DNA of 32,565 bases from [Eubacterium] saphenum. Its GTDB lineage: Bacteria > Bacillota > Clostridia > Oscillospirales > Ruminococcaceae. A model generated the notes under the pieces. That model saw nothing but the letters and a program-made list of their open reading frames with translations. It searched no databases and was not told the origin of the DNA. Each line of letters begins with the position of its first letter. The stretch's first letter is position 1. Location: the NCBI GenBank assembly GCA_004555855.1, contig SFJQ01000009.1, forward strand, positions 1-32,565, written 5' to 3'. Below, one piece after another: positions 14,983-22,216 of this stretch. The translations under genes were made by a program, and so were the position numbers.

Positions 14983-15900
14983 ATGATACGTGATTTTCCT
15001 AAAATCAGCGCGGCGCAGCTGTTTTGCGTAATGCTTTTGTCGCGGCTTACGATGGACGTAATTGCGCCTCCGCCCGTGTCCGAGTCGCCGGTGGAAGCGC
15101 TTTGTGTGATTGCGGTGACGGAGATGGTGAGGCTGGCGATTGCTTCTCCGCTGATATTTTACTCGTTTCGCCGCGACAACGTTCACCGTTCAATCTACCG
15201 AAAAAACAAAGTGCTCGGCTGGATTTCGGCAGTTTTCGCGTGTATTTTGCTTGTCGGAGCAGCGGCAAAAACGCTGTTCCACGGCACGGATTTCGCGTAT
15301 AAAAACCTGCTTGTCAGCGGCACGGCTTGGGTTGTGTTCGCGGCAGCAGCGGCGTTTGCGCTGTACGCGGTTTATATGGGAGTTGAGGCGGTGGCGCGCG
15401 CGGGCGTGCTGTTTTTGATTGCCGCGGCGATAATCACGGCGGCGGTTTTTCTCGCGGACATTCCGTATATGCAGATTTCACCGATGTGGGGAAAAAGCGG
15501 CTTCGGGACGTTTTTCAAGGATGTTCTGCGGTGCTTTTCGAACGGCGGCGAGTACCTCGTTTTCGCGGCGCTTTTGCCGTATGTGAACCGCGAAAATCCA
15601 AGCTCTGCGGGGAATGCGGTGCTTTGGTTTGCGCTGCTGTCGGCGGTGGTTTCTGTGGGAATGTGCGCGATGAATTACCTGATTTTGCGGGAGATGTACC
15701 CGCTTGCCGAGTACCCGTTTATCGCGTCCGCGTCGCTTGCCGACATCGCGCTGTTCAAGAGGCTTGACGGTCTTTGCGCGGCAGTCTGGGAGCTTTGCGC
15801 CGCGTTCAGAACGGGACTTATGCTGCTGGCGGCAGTGTGCGTGATGATATCGGTTGTCCGCGCCGCGCGTGAGAAAAAGCAAAGCAAGAGCGAGGGCTGA
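14983..15900 (+). CDS. spore germination protein, GerAB/GerKB family
   Basis: The B subunit of a germinant receptor, an APC-superfamily-like membrane protein that binds the germinant. I place the start at the ATG at 14983, behind GGTGAG; in-frame TTG and ATG codons at 14962-14973 after GGAGG are alternatives. The 305 residues open with IRDFPKISAAQLFCVMLLSR, the typical GerB N-terminus, and contain about eight or nine hydrophobic helices, such as WISAVFACILLVGAAAK and AALLPYVN. Relatives usually have about 360 residues, so this one is somewhat short. It follows the repeat insert, which may alter its translation, and precedes the gerC-like gene by 87 bases. Confidence 0.88.
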   Translation: MIRDFPKISAAQLFCVMLLSRLTMDVIAPPPVSESPVEALCVIAVTEMVRLAIASPLIFYSFRRDNVHRSIYRKNKVLGWISAVFACILLVGAAAKTLFHGTDFAYKNLLVSGTAWVVFAAAAAFALYAVYMGVEAVARAGVLFLIAAAIITAAVFLADIPYMQISPMWGKSGFGTFFKDVLRCFSNGGEYLVFAALLPYVNRENPSSAGNAVLWFALLSAVVSVGMCAMNYLILREMYPLAEYPFIASASLADIALFKRLDGLCAAVWELCAAFRTGLMLLAAVCVMISVVRAAREKKQSKSEG

Positions 15901-15987
15901 TTTGCGGAAATTGCGGAAATCGCCCCGCGAAGCCACTCCCGAGCCGATTTGCGGGATTTGAAAAATGCGTTATCTTAAGGAGAAAAA

Positions 15988-16911
15988 ATGAAAAAAATAC
16001 CGTTTTTGGCTATAATCGCAGCTCTCCTTTTCACGGGCTGCGCCGACGCGACAGACCTCGGAAACCGTGCTATAATACAGGCTGCCGCGATTGATTTTGA
16101 TGAAGGCTATCGCGTTTCCGCGCTGCTTTTTTCAAGCGGGGGAGCAGGCTCAGACGTAATCGACGCGTCGCAGGAAAATGTAATTAAGGTTGTGGGAACG
16201 GGAAAAACGCTTTCCGAGGCTATCGACAACCTCTCCCTTGTTGACGGGAAGAGGATTTATATGAGCGAAACCAAGCTGCTTGTACTTGGGGACGGTTTTT
16301 CCGAGGAGAGCGCGGCGAGTGCGCTGAACACGCTTTATTATGACCTTCGCTGCAGCTTGAATATGCCGGTTTGCTGCGCCGATAACGCCGAGTTCCTCAC
16401 GGATTTGCAGTTCACTGAGGGCATAACCTCCGCAGAAAAGCCGCTTTCGATGATTGAAAACGCGCACCGGCTCGGCGTTTCCCCGAAAACCACGCTGCTC
16501 GATATTTTCGCAGACGCGTCCGCGAAACGAGTTTCACTTATCCCGATGTTCAGGCAAACCGAAAACGGGCGCGGAATGACCTCTGCCGAGGACGGGAAAA
16601 CGGCGGTTCTGGCGGGGTGTCGGGTGCTGGAAAACGGCAGATTTACCGGTACTTTTGACCAACAGCAAACCACAAGTTTGCTCCTCAAAAGCCAAAAAAC
16701 CGACCGCATTTTGCTGAATTACGTTTACAACGGCGAGGAGAAAACCTGCGAAGCGTACTCGATTAAGGTGCTTGACGAGGCTGATAATTTCGGGCATTCG
16801 TGGAGCGTTCGCGCAAAATTCCGCAGCAGAACGGGCGGGAAAATCCCCGACGATGAGCAGGAAGCTGCTCTGCAAGCGCTTTCAAGAGCTGTTCGCGGGA
16901 CGGATTATTGA
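15988..16911 (+). CDS. Ger(x)C family lipoprotein, apparently C-terminally short
   Basis: The C subunit of the germinant receptor. The signal peptide ends in LFTGC (Cys18), so it should be lipid-anchored on the outer face of the spore inner membrane. Family features include DLGNRAIIQAAAIDFDEG, a repeated fold domain with GKTLSEAIDNLSLVDGKRIY, and SETKLLVLG. The start has an AAGGAG site. At 307 residues it is shorter than typical relatives (roughly 350-400). It ends at SRAVRGTDY, where family members usually continue with a conserved C-terminal segment, so it may have lost its last 50 or so residues. The DNA just after its stop contains another broken gene. Confidence 0.85.
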   Translation: MKKIPFLAIIAALLFTGCADATDLGNRAIIQAAAIDFDEGYRVSALLFSSGGAGSDVIDASQENVIKVVGTGKTLSEAIDNLSLVDGKRIYMSETKLLVLGDGFSEESAASALNTLYYDLRCSLNMPVCCADNAEFLTDLQFTEGITSAEKPLSMIENAHRLGVSPKTTLLDIFADASAKRVSLIPMFRQTENGRGMTSAEDGKTAVLAGCRVLENGRFTGTFDQQQTTSLLLKSQKTDRILLNYVYNGEEKTCEAYSIKVLDEADNFGHSWSVRAKFRSRTGGKIPDDEQEAALQALSRAVRGTDY

Positions 16912-16922
16912 GAAAAATCCAC

Positions 16923-16951
16923 TTGCAGATATGCGAAAACTATGCTATAAT
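16923..16951 (+). promoter_or_regulatory. sigma-A promoter in front of the aldo/keto reductase remnant
   Basis: TTGCAG (16923-16928) and TATAAT (16946-16951) are separated by 17 bases. It now reads through a gene remnant into the DUF5131 gene. Confidence 0.8.
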
Positions 16952-16981
16952 AAAGTTATAGTTCGGTTTAAGGAGTGGAAA

Positions 16982-17072
16982 AATGAATATGATAAACGAT
17001 TGCTATGAGTTGAACAACGGCGTGAAAATCCCGTGCGTCGGCTTTGGAACGTGGCAGACGCCGAACAGCTGA
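16982..17072 (+). pseudogene. 5' remnant of an aldo/keto reductase gene, frameshifted
   Basis: Behind an AAGGAG ribosome binding site, ATG at 16982 opens MNMINDCYELNNGVKIPCVG, the classic beginning of an aldo/keto reductase. One extra G in the GGG at 17039-17041 shifts the frame. Removing it restores VGFGTWQTPN, the next conserved block of the family. After that the family sequence stops, and the DUF5131 ribosome binding site and start follow within 20 bases. So only about 28 codons remain. In the unshifted frame the reading ends at TAA 17084-17086. Confidence 0.85.
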
Positions 17073-17091
17073 GAAAAGCAAGGTAAAAATT

Positions 17092-17805
17092 ATGGCGATG
17101 TGGAATCCGTGGAGAGGGTGCAAAAGGTGCAGCGAGGGCTGCCTGCACTGTTATATCCACAAAGGCGATGCAAAGCGCGGCGTTAATACAAGCGAAATCG
17201 TGAAAACCGACGATTTTTACAAGCCCGCCGCAAAGCTGAAAAACGGCAATTTAAAGATGAAATCGGGGATTGTTTATATGTGCTTTTCAACCGATTTTCT
17301 GATTGAAGAAGCGGACGAGTGGAGAAAAGAGTGCTGGGAAATGATAAAATCGCGCCCCGACTGCACGTTTCTTTTCCTTACAAAGCGAATTGAGCGGTTT
17401 TCCGAGTGTGTTCCCGAGGACTGGGGCGAGGGCTATGAAAACGTGGTTGTGTGCTGCACGATTGAAAACCAGAAAAATGCCGACAAAAAGCTGTCCGTTT
17501 TTCACGAGCTGCCGATAAAACACCGCTGCATAACGGCTCAGCCGCTTCTCGAACGCATTGATATCGAGAAATATCTCGACAATGTGGAGCTTGTGGTTGT
17601 CGGCGGAGAAAGCGACAAGGAAGCGCGTGCGCTTGATTACGACTGGGTTCTGGATATCCGTGAGCAGTGCATTCGGAAAAACGTTGAGTTTGAGTTCAGA
17701 CAGTGCGGAACGTATTTCATCAAGGACGGAAAGCAATATAAAATCCAGACAAGAGATTTGTGCAGTCAGGCGAGAAAAGCGGGAATTAATTTCAAGCCTA
17801 CATAA
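17092..17805 (+). CDS. DUF5131 / phage gp37-gp68-like protein
   Basis: The start is the ATG at 17092 (237 residues), nine bases after AAGG; the ATG at 17098 is an alternative. The N-terminus MAMWNPWRGCKRCSEGCLHC has four cysteines. Relatives have WNP-x-GC...GCxxCY, a metal-binding cluster reminiscent of radical SAM enzymes and spore photoproduct lyase relatives. A barrel-like body follows (TFLFLTKRIERFSE, HRCITAQPLLERID, VVVGGESDKEARALD), ending in FRQCGTYF, typical of the family. It occurs in phages and many bacterial chromosomes; the function is unknown. It stands alone behind the promoter and remains of an aldo/keto reductase gene, which suggests it arrived by recombination. Confidence 0.88.
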   Translation: MAMWNPWRGCKRCSEGCLHCYIHKGDAKRGVNTSEIVKTDDFYKPAAKLKNGNLKMKSGIVYMCFSTDFLIEEADEWRKECWEMIKSRPDCTFLFLTKRIERFSECVPEDWGEGYENVVVCCTIENQKNADKKLSVFHELPIKHRCITAQPLLERIDIEKYLDNVELVVVGGESDKEARALDYDWVLDIREQCIRKNVEFEFRQCGTYFIKDGKQYKIQTRDLCSQARKAGINFKPT

Positions 17806-17810
17806 CAAAA

Positions 17811-17843
17811 ATGCGGCGCTCTTTTTGAACGCCGCTTTTTATC
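17811..17843. terminator. bidirectional terminator between DUF5131 and tyrS
   Basis: The stem GCGGCG/CGCCGC has an A-run before it and TTTTT after it. It lies between the DUF5131 stop (17805) and the tyrS stop (17842) and can serve both strands. Confidence 0.85.
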
Positions 17844-19047
17844 ACGCTTTCTTGACCTTGAGGAATACTTTTTTGCCCTTGCGGAGAATTATCTCGTTTG
17901 TCAAATCAACGATTTCGTTCGCGTCCTCGATGATTTGGTCGTCAACCGCAATTCCCTTTCCCGAAACGAGATTTCTCGCCTCGCGCTTTGACGGAGCAAG
18001 CTTTGTCGCAACAAGCAGGTCGAGAATACCGATTTTTCCGTCCGCTGCTTCAACCGTTGCCGTCGGCATATTCTCGGTGTTGCCCGAGCCGCCGAAGAGC
18101 GATTTTGCGCCGTCCAGAGCCTTCTTCGCTTCTTCCTCTCCGTGAACCAGCTTTGTAAGCTCGAAAGCGAGGATTTCCTTCGCCTTGTTGAGCTGCGAGC
18201 CCTCCCACTTTTCCATTTCAACGATTTCCTCAATCGGCAGGAATGTGAGCATTTTCAGGCACTTGATAACGTCCGCGTCTGCCACGTTTCTCCAGTACTG
18301 GAAGAACTCATACGGCGAGGTTTTTTCCGCGTCAAGCCACACCGCGCCTTTTTCGGTTTTGCCCATTTTCTTGCCCTCACTGTTGAGCAAAAGGGTAATC
18401 GTCATCGCGTGCGCGTCTTTTCCGAGCTTTTTGCGGATAAGCTCCGTACCGCCGAGCATATTCGCCCACTGGTCGTCGCCGCCGAACTGCATATTGCAGC
18501 CGTATTTCTGATAGAGCATATAGAAATCATAGCTCTGCATTATCATATAGTTGAACTCGAGGAAGGTGAGTCCGCGCTCCATTCTCTGCTTGTAGCACTC
18601 GAAGGTGAGCATTTTGTTTACCGAGAAGCACGCGCCGACTTCGCGCAAAACATCGATATAGTTGAGGTTCATCAGCCAGTCCGCGTTGTTGACCATAAGC
18701 GCTTTCCCGTCGGAAAAGTCGATGAAGCGGCTCATCTGCTTTTTGAAGCACTCGATGTTGTGCTCGATATCCTCTTTCGTAAGCATTTTGCGCATATCGG
18801 ATTTGCCGGACGGGTCGCCTATCATACCCGTGCCGCCGCCCAAGAGCGCAATCGGCTTGTTGCCTGCCATTTGCAGGCGCTTCATAAGGCACAGCGCCAT
18901 AAAATGTCCAACGTGAAGCGAATCCGCCGTGGGGTCAAAGCCGATGTAAAACGTCGCCTTGCCCGCGTTTATCATCTTTCTGATTTCGTCTTCATCGGTT
19001 ACCTGCGCGATAAGTCCGCGCTGAACGAGTTCGTCATAAAGTTCCAT
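17842..19047 (-). CDS. tyrS: tyrosine--tRNA ligase
   Basis: Class I synthetase of 401 residues. The tyrosine-site region GFDPTADSLHVGHF contains the HIGH equivalent HVGH (45-48). The sequence continues with GGTGMIGDPSGKS, the YxxxQ-equivalent segment YDFYMLYQKYGCNMQFGGDDQW, and KMGKT (227-231) in place of KMSKS. The C-terminal S4-like RNA-binding domain is present (LAPSKREARNLVSGKGIAVDD). An AAGGAG site precedes the ATG. The upstream membrane-protein gene overlaps its start by 14 bases, so the two are coupled and both sit behind the T-box leader at 19504-19757. It belongs to the longer TyrZ/TyrS2-like lineage or to TyrS; I cannot separate these by eye. Confidence 0.96.
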   Translation of the reverse strand: MELYDELVQRGLIAQVTDEDEIRKMINAGKATFYIGFDPTADSLHVGHFMALCLMKRLQMAGNKPIALLGGGTGMIGDPSGKSDMRKMLTKEDIEHNIECFKKQMSRFIDFSDGKALMVNNADWLMNLNYIDVLREVGACFSVNKMLTFECYKQRMERGLTFLEFNYMIMQSYDFYMLYQKYGCNMQFGGDDQWANMLGGTELIRKKLGKDAHAMTITLLLNSEGKKMGKTEKGAVWLDAEKTSPYEFFQYWRNVADADVIKCLKMLTFLPIEEIVEMEKWEGSQLNKAKEILAFELTKLVHGEEEAKKALDGAKSLFGGSGNTENMPTATVEAADGKIGILDLLVATKLAPSKREARNLVSGKGIAVDDQIIEDANEIVDLTNEIILRKGKKVFLKVKKA

Positions 19048-19486
19048 TTTGTTTCTCCTTATTAAGTTTTATTTTTTCTCTCACGCACAAAACAATCTGT
19101 ACGACTGCGTTGACGAGTGCCGAGGGAATTGCGTAAAGTAATATACCAATGGAAATATCTCTCCCGAGATTTGGGAGATTTCCAAGACCGCTACCGTCAG
19201 GGTCTTGGTAAGGATATTTCGTATCGAGAATGAAGTACAGCGCGACCATAGCCGCGAGCGTTCCCGCGACATAGCACATTGTCAACACAAACGGCGACAT
19301 TTTCATCTTCTTTTCGGCGATATCGCGCGCCTTATTTCCGAGCACAACTCCGATAACAGAGGTGAAAGAAGCCACGGCAAGCAATCCGCCATATCCCGCG
19401 AAAATTCCCAAATATTCCGCATAGTAAAACACCGTTTGAATTATCGCGCCCGCGAGGAAAAAGCCGCCGATTTTGAGTGATTTCAT
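19034..19486 (-). CDS. four-helix membrane protein of unknown function, first gene after the Tyr T-box
   Basis: I do not recognise this 150-residue protein. Four hydrophobic segments are visible: about residues 6-28 (GGFFLAGAIIQTVFYYAEYL), 33-50 (GGLLAVASFTSVIGVVLG), 63-83 (SPFVLTMCYVAGTLAAMVAL) and 109-131 (DISIGILLYAIPSALVNAVV). A polar loop (DTKYPYQDPDGSGLGNL) lies between helices 3 and 4, and the tail is Lys-rich. An AAGG ribosome binding site stands eight bases before the ATG. It lies between the T-box terminator and tyrS and overlaps tyrS, so it should be induced when tRNA-Tyr is uncharged. A link to tyrosine uptake is tempting but rests on position alone. Confidence 0.82.
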   Translation of the reverse strand: MKSLKIGGFFLAGAIIQTVFYYAEYLGIFAGYGGLLAVASFTSVIGVVLGNKARDIAEKKMKMSPFVLTMCYVAGTLAAMVALYFILDTKYPYQDPDGSGLGNLPNLGRDISIGILLYAIPSALVNAVVQIVLCVREKIKLNKEKQNGTL

Positions 19487-19503
19487 AGGGTTATCCTTTC
19501 AGC

Positions 19504-19757
19504 AAAAATCGCCCTCCTGCCAAACGCAAGAGGGCGAAAAACCGCTGTACCACCTCAATTTACGGAGTTTCCCCCGCCTTTGAACAGCTTTAACGGGCTT
19601 ACCCGTGCGGAACTACTCGCCAACGCTTTTGCACCGCCGCTCGGGGAGGTAATTCATCTTCGGCTCCTGCTGTTTCACACCCGCCAACAGCTCTCTGAAA
19701 AGGATTTCCCGAAAACTACTTTGTTCCCGTCAACGCTTTGAGTTATCGATATTAACA
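19504..19757 (-). promoter_or_regulatory. T-box leader, predicted tyrosine specifier
   Basis: Read on the minus strand, it has the AGAGAGCTG motif (around 19688-19696), a candidate specifier TAC at 19649-19651 in the context GAAT-TAC-C, and the T-box core GAGGTGGTACAGCGG at 19542-19556. A terminator follows, with stem 19510-19516 paired to 19530-19536 and a T-run at 19504-19508. The core has ACAGCGG where ACCGCG is standard. Downstream genes are a membrane protein and tyrS, consistent with sensing tRNA-Tyr. Confidence 0.92.
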
Positions 19758-19759
19758 GC

Positions 19760-19788
19760 ATTATATCATATCTTCAAGCGTTTGTCAA
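19760..19788 (-). promoter_or_regulatory. consensus sigma-A promoter of the tyrS T-box unit
   Basis: On the minus strand TTGACA (19783-19788) and TATAAT (19760-19765) are separated by 17 bases. The -35 begins only eight bases after the aroF stop codon, and no terminator separates aroF from this leader. Confidence 0.92.
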
Positions 19789-19795
19789 GTGCTTT

Positions 19796-20827
19796 TTACA
19801 GCAAGTCGGCGATTTCGAGAATAAGCTTCTCGCTCTTTTCCCAGCCGAGGCACGGGTCGGTGATGGATTTTCCGTAAACGCCCTCCTCGATTTTCTGCGC
19901 GCCGTCCTCGATGTAGCTCTCTATCATCAAGCCCTTGACCGTCTTTCCGACAGTATCGGGCGAGTGACGCATCGAGTGCAGAACCTCTTTTGCGATGCGG
20001 ATTTGCTCAAGATAGAGCTTTCCGGAATTTGAATGGTTTGTGTCAACGATGATTGCGGGATTTTGCAGACCTTTTTCCTGATACATATCGCAGCAGAGCT
20101 TCAAATCCTCGAAATGATAGTTCGGGATAGTCTGACCGTGCTTGTTCTGAGCGCCGCGGAGAATTGCGTGAGCGAGCGGGTTGCCGTCCGAAACAACCTC
20201 CCAGCCGCGATAAATAAACGTGTGCTTTGCCTGAGCCGCCTGAATTGAGTTGAACATAACCGAAAGCGTGCCGCTGGTGGGATTTTTCATGCCAACGGGG
20301 CATTCCATACCCGAAGCGACAAGGCGGTGCTGCTGGTCCTCAACGGAGCGCGCGCCGATTGCCACATAGGACAGCAAATCCGAGAGGTAACGATAATTCT
20401 CGGTGTAAAGCATTTCATCAGCGCAGGTGAGGTGCGTTTCCTTGATTGCGCGCGCGTGCAGCTCACGGATTTTGATGATGCCCTCGAGCATATCCTCGGG
20501 CTTTGCGGGGTCGGGCTGATGGAGCATTCCCTTGTAGCCCATACCGTTTGTGCGGGGCTTTCCGGTGTAAATTCTCGGGATAATCACGAGCTTGTCCTTG
20601 ACCTGTTCGTTTACTCGCGCAAGTCTGCCGATGTAATCCATAACGGAGTCCTCGTTGTCCGCAGAGCAAGGACCTATAATCAAGATAAACTTGTTGGATT
20701 TACCCGAAAGAACATCGGCGATTTCGCGGTCGCGCTCGGCTTTTACAGCCTTGATTTCATCGGACAGTGGGTACATTTCCTTTATTTCCTTCGGAATGGG
20801 AAGTTTCCTGTTGAACGTCATTGACAT
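19796..20827 (-). CDS. aroF: 3-deoxy-7-phosphoheptulonate synthase, class I
   Basis: DAHP synthase condenses phosphoenolpyruvate and erythrose 4-phosphate, the first step of the shikimate pathway. At 343 residues it fits the AroF/AroG/AroH type. Motifs include IIGPCSADN, the phosphoenolpyruvate-binding PRIYTGKPRTNGMGYKG (usual form PRTTVGWKG), GARSVEDQQHR, PVGMKNPTSG, and the metal site residues in VDTNHSNSGK and ESYIEDG. The sensitive Arg-Thr segment (GARTTESQxHR in enterobacteria) reads GARSVEDQQHR. The start follows AAGGAG by eight bases, behind a consensus promoter. Transcripts would run on into the Tyr T-box leader, because no terminator is seen after the stop. Confidence 0.95.
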   Translation of the reverse strand: MSMTFNRKLPIPKEIKEMYPLSDEIKAVKAERDREIADVLSGKSNKFILIIGPCSADNEDSVMDYIGRLARVNEQVKDKLVIIPRIYTGKPRTNGMGYKGMLHQPDPAKPEDMLEGIIKIRELHARAIKETHLTCADEMLYTENYRYLSDLLSYVAIGARSVEDQQHRLVASGMECPVGMKNPTSGTLSVMFNSIQAAQAKHTFIYRGWEVVSDGNPLAHAILRGAQNKHGQTIPNYHFEDLKLCCDMYQEKGLQNPAIIVDTNHSNSGKLYLEQIRIAKEVLHSMRHSPDTVGKTVKGLMIESYIEDGAQKIEEGVYGKSITDPCLGWEKSEKLILEIADLL

Positions 20828-20893
20828 AATTTTTTCTCCTTTTGACAGCCTTTGCTGTCGATAAAATTAACGCGTCTTTCAGCGCTTTGCTCT

Positions 20894-20922
20894 ATTATAA
20901 CATAAAAGCATTAAATTGTCAA
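20894..20922 (-). promoter_or_regulatory. consensus sigma-A promoter of aroF
   Basis: On the minus strand TTGACA (20917-20922) and TATAAT (20894-20899) are separated by 17 bases. The -35 hexamer contains the TGA stop codon of ruvX. Confidence 0.92.
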
Positions 20923-21350
20923 GGGGTTGATTGACCGTGATTCTTCCGAAAAGCGAGAAAACTCTCCAGAATAATCGCGGCTGCTGCTTGGTCGAGAACC
21001 TCTTTGCGCTTTTTTCCGCGGCGGTTGTTCTCGTTCATAATGTTGATTGCGGAAACGGTCGTCGAGCGCTCGTCCCACATCTGAACAGGCAGATTTGTGA
21101 GCGTTTTGAGCATTTCCGCGAAGGTGCGGCATTTCTCGGAGCGTTCGCCGCGCGTTCCGTTCATATTCACGGGGTCGCCGACAACCAGCATCTCCGCTTT
21201 GTTTTCCAAGGCAAGCTGCGCGACTTTTTCGGCGCATTTGTCGAAATTCTTCTCGAACACGGTTGCAAGCGGCGAAGCGAGAATTTCACCCTTGTCGCAC
21301 ATCGCAAGACCGGTTCTGCTGTCGCCGAAATCAACTGCCATAATTCTCAT
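20919..21350 (-). CDS. ruvX: Holliday junction resolvase-like RuvX/YqgF
   Basis: An RNase H-fold nuclease, 143 residues from the ATG at 21350, which follows GGGAG by eight bases; upstream in-frame GTG codons at 21365 and 21359 lie in or before that site. Motifs: the catalytic AVDFGDSRTGLA (D7), the VVGDPVNMNGTRGERSE segment with a catalytic Glu region, MWDERSTT, and LDQAAAAIILESFL. Family members process Holliday junctions or the 5' end of pre-16S rRNA. It has its own promoter at 21395-21423. Its stop codon lies within the -35 box of aroF, so the two are tightly packed but separately promoted. Confidence 0.95.
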   Translation of the reverse strand: MRIMAVDFGDSRTGLAMCDKGEILASPLATVFEKNFDKCAEKVAQLALENKAEMLVVGDPVNMNGTRGERSEKCRTFAEMLKTLTNLPVQMWDERSTTVSAINIMNENNRRGKKRKEVLDQAAAAIILESFLAFRKNHGQSTP

Positions 21351-21394
21351 ATTTTTCACTCCCACGGGTAAACTTATTGTATAACAGTAGATTT

Positions 21395-21423
21395 ATTATA
21401 ACAGAACAGCCCGTGTTTGTCAA
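21395..21423 (-). promoter_or_regulatory. consensus sigma-A promoter of ruvX
   Basis: On the minus strand TTGACA (21418-21423) and TATAAT (21395-21400) are separated by 17 bases. Confidence 0.9.
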
Positions 21424-21445
21424 GAAAAAATTTTCCTCAAACCAC

Positions 21446-21474
21446 TTGCAAATGGACAGATGTTGTGCTATAAT
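21446..21474 (+). promoter_or_regulatory. sigma-A promoter of the M50 protease-scpAB unit
   Basis: TTGCAA (21446-21451) and TATAAT (21469-21474) are separated by 17 bases. It is divergent from the ruvX promoter 22 bases to the left. Confidence 0.88.
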
Positions 21475-21528
21475 AAATAGTGTATATCAAAATGTACTTG
21501 TTGCATTTTAGTTTGACAGGAGGCAGTT

Positions 21529-22212
21529 TTGAGAGGCCCATTATTTTATCTTATCGATTATTTCAGAGGCATTGAGCCGATTCAGATGTTTATTATTTCG
21601 ATTTTCGGCGTGCTTGCATTTTTGTTTATTTGTATCCCCGTTCACGAGTGCGCGCACGCTTTTGTCGCAAAACGGCTCGGCGACGATACGGCGGAGCGCA
21701 AGGGCAGACTTACGCTCAATCCGTTTGCTCATATCGATATGCTTGGTATGATTATGATGTTTGTATGCAGTATCGGCTGGGCAAAACCCACGCCCGTTGA
21801 CCTGCGCCGCTGCACAAAAGTGAAGATAAGAACGGCAAATATGCTGGTTTCGGCGGCAGGACCGCTCTCAAACCTCATAATGGCGTTTATCTTTATGATA
21901 ATTTTCAGGCTGATTTGTTTGTTCGGCGGCGGAAGCGTTATGGCGCAGATTGCATTGTGCGTGTATTACATCGCCAACCTGAACGCGTTTCTTGCCGTGT
22001 TCAACCTTATCCCTGTGCCGCCGTTTGACGGATATCACATCTTGGCGAGCTTCCTTCCCGCAAAGGCGCTTGCATTTATGGAGCGAAACGGGCAGATTAT
22101 CCATCTCGTGCTGCTGATTTTGCTTGTGTCGGGATATGCGGGAATCCCGATAAGCTGGCTGTCAAACAAGATTATGGAATTTTTCAGCTTCGCCACGAGT
22201 TTCATCAGGTAG
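21529..22212 (+). CDS. site-2 protease family (M50) membrane metalloprotease
   Basis: A 227-residue intramembrane zinc protease. The zinc site is HECAH (H39, E40, H43) in the first long hydrophobic segment, and the third ligand is D167 in NLIPVPPFDGYH. About five membrane helices are visible. The short length without a PDZ or CBS domain matches the YwhC/Rv1735-like small M50 group that precedes scpA in many Firmicutes. The start is a TTG at 21529, behind a strong AGGAGG. Its substrate is unknown. It lies four bases before scpA and appears to head the long plus-strand cluster. Confidence 0.93.
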   Translation: MRGPLFYLIDYFRGIEPIQMFIISIFGVLAFLFICIPVHECAHAFVAKRLGDDTAERKGRLTLNPFAHIDMLGMIMMFVCSIGWAKPTPVDLRRCTKVKIRTANMLVSAAGPLSNLIMAFIFMIIFRLICLFGGGSVMAQIALCVYYIANLNAFLAVFNLIPVPPFDGYHILASFLPAKALAFMERNGQIIHLVLLILLVSGYAGIPISWLSNKIMEFFSFATSFIR

Positions 22213-22216
22213 AACA

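Larger units (their letters stand above)
14579..14987 (+). repeat. 15-bp direct repeats bounding an insert before gerB
   Basis: GGTGAGTAAAATGAT occurs at 14579-14593 and again at 14973-14987, 394 bases apart. The second copy includes the gerB start codon. The similarity continues for about 23 more bases with changes mostly at third codon positions, so both copies can encode a start like M-x-x-D-F-P-x-I-S. The stretch between holds a 93-bp tandem repeat and a long perfect hairpin. Confidence 0.8.

Noticed and set aside
18142..19065. A 307-residue plus-strand frame opposite tyrS
   Set aside because: tyrS is unmistakable on the other strand; this frame is a mirror of its codon bias.
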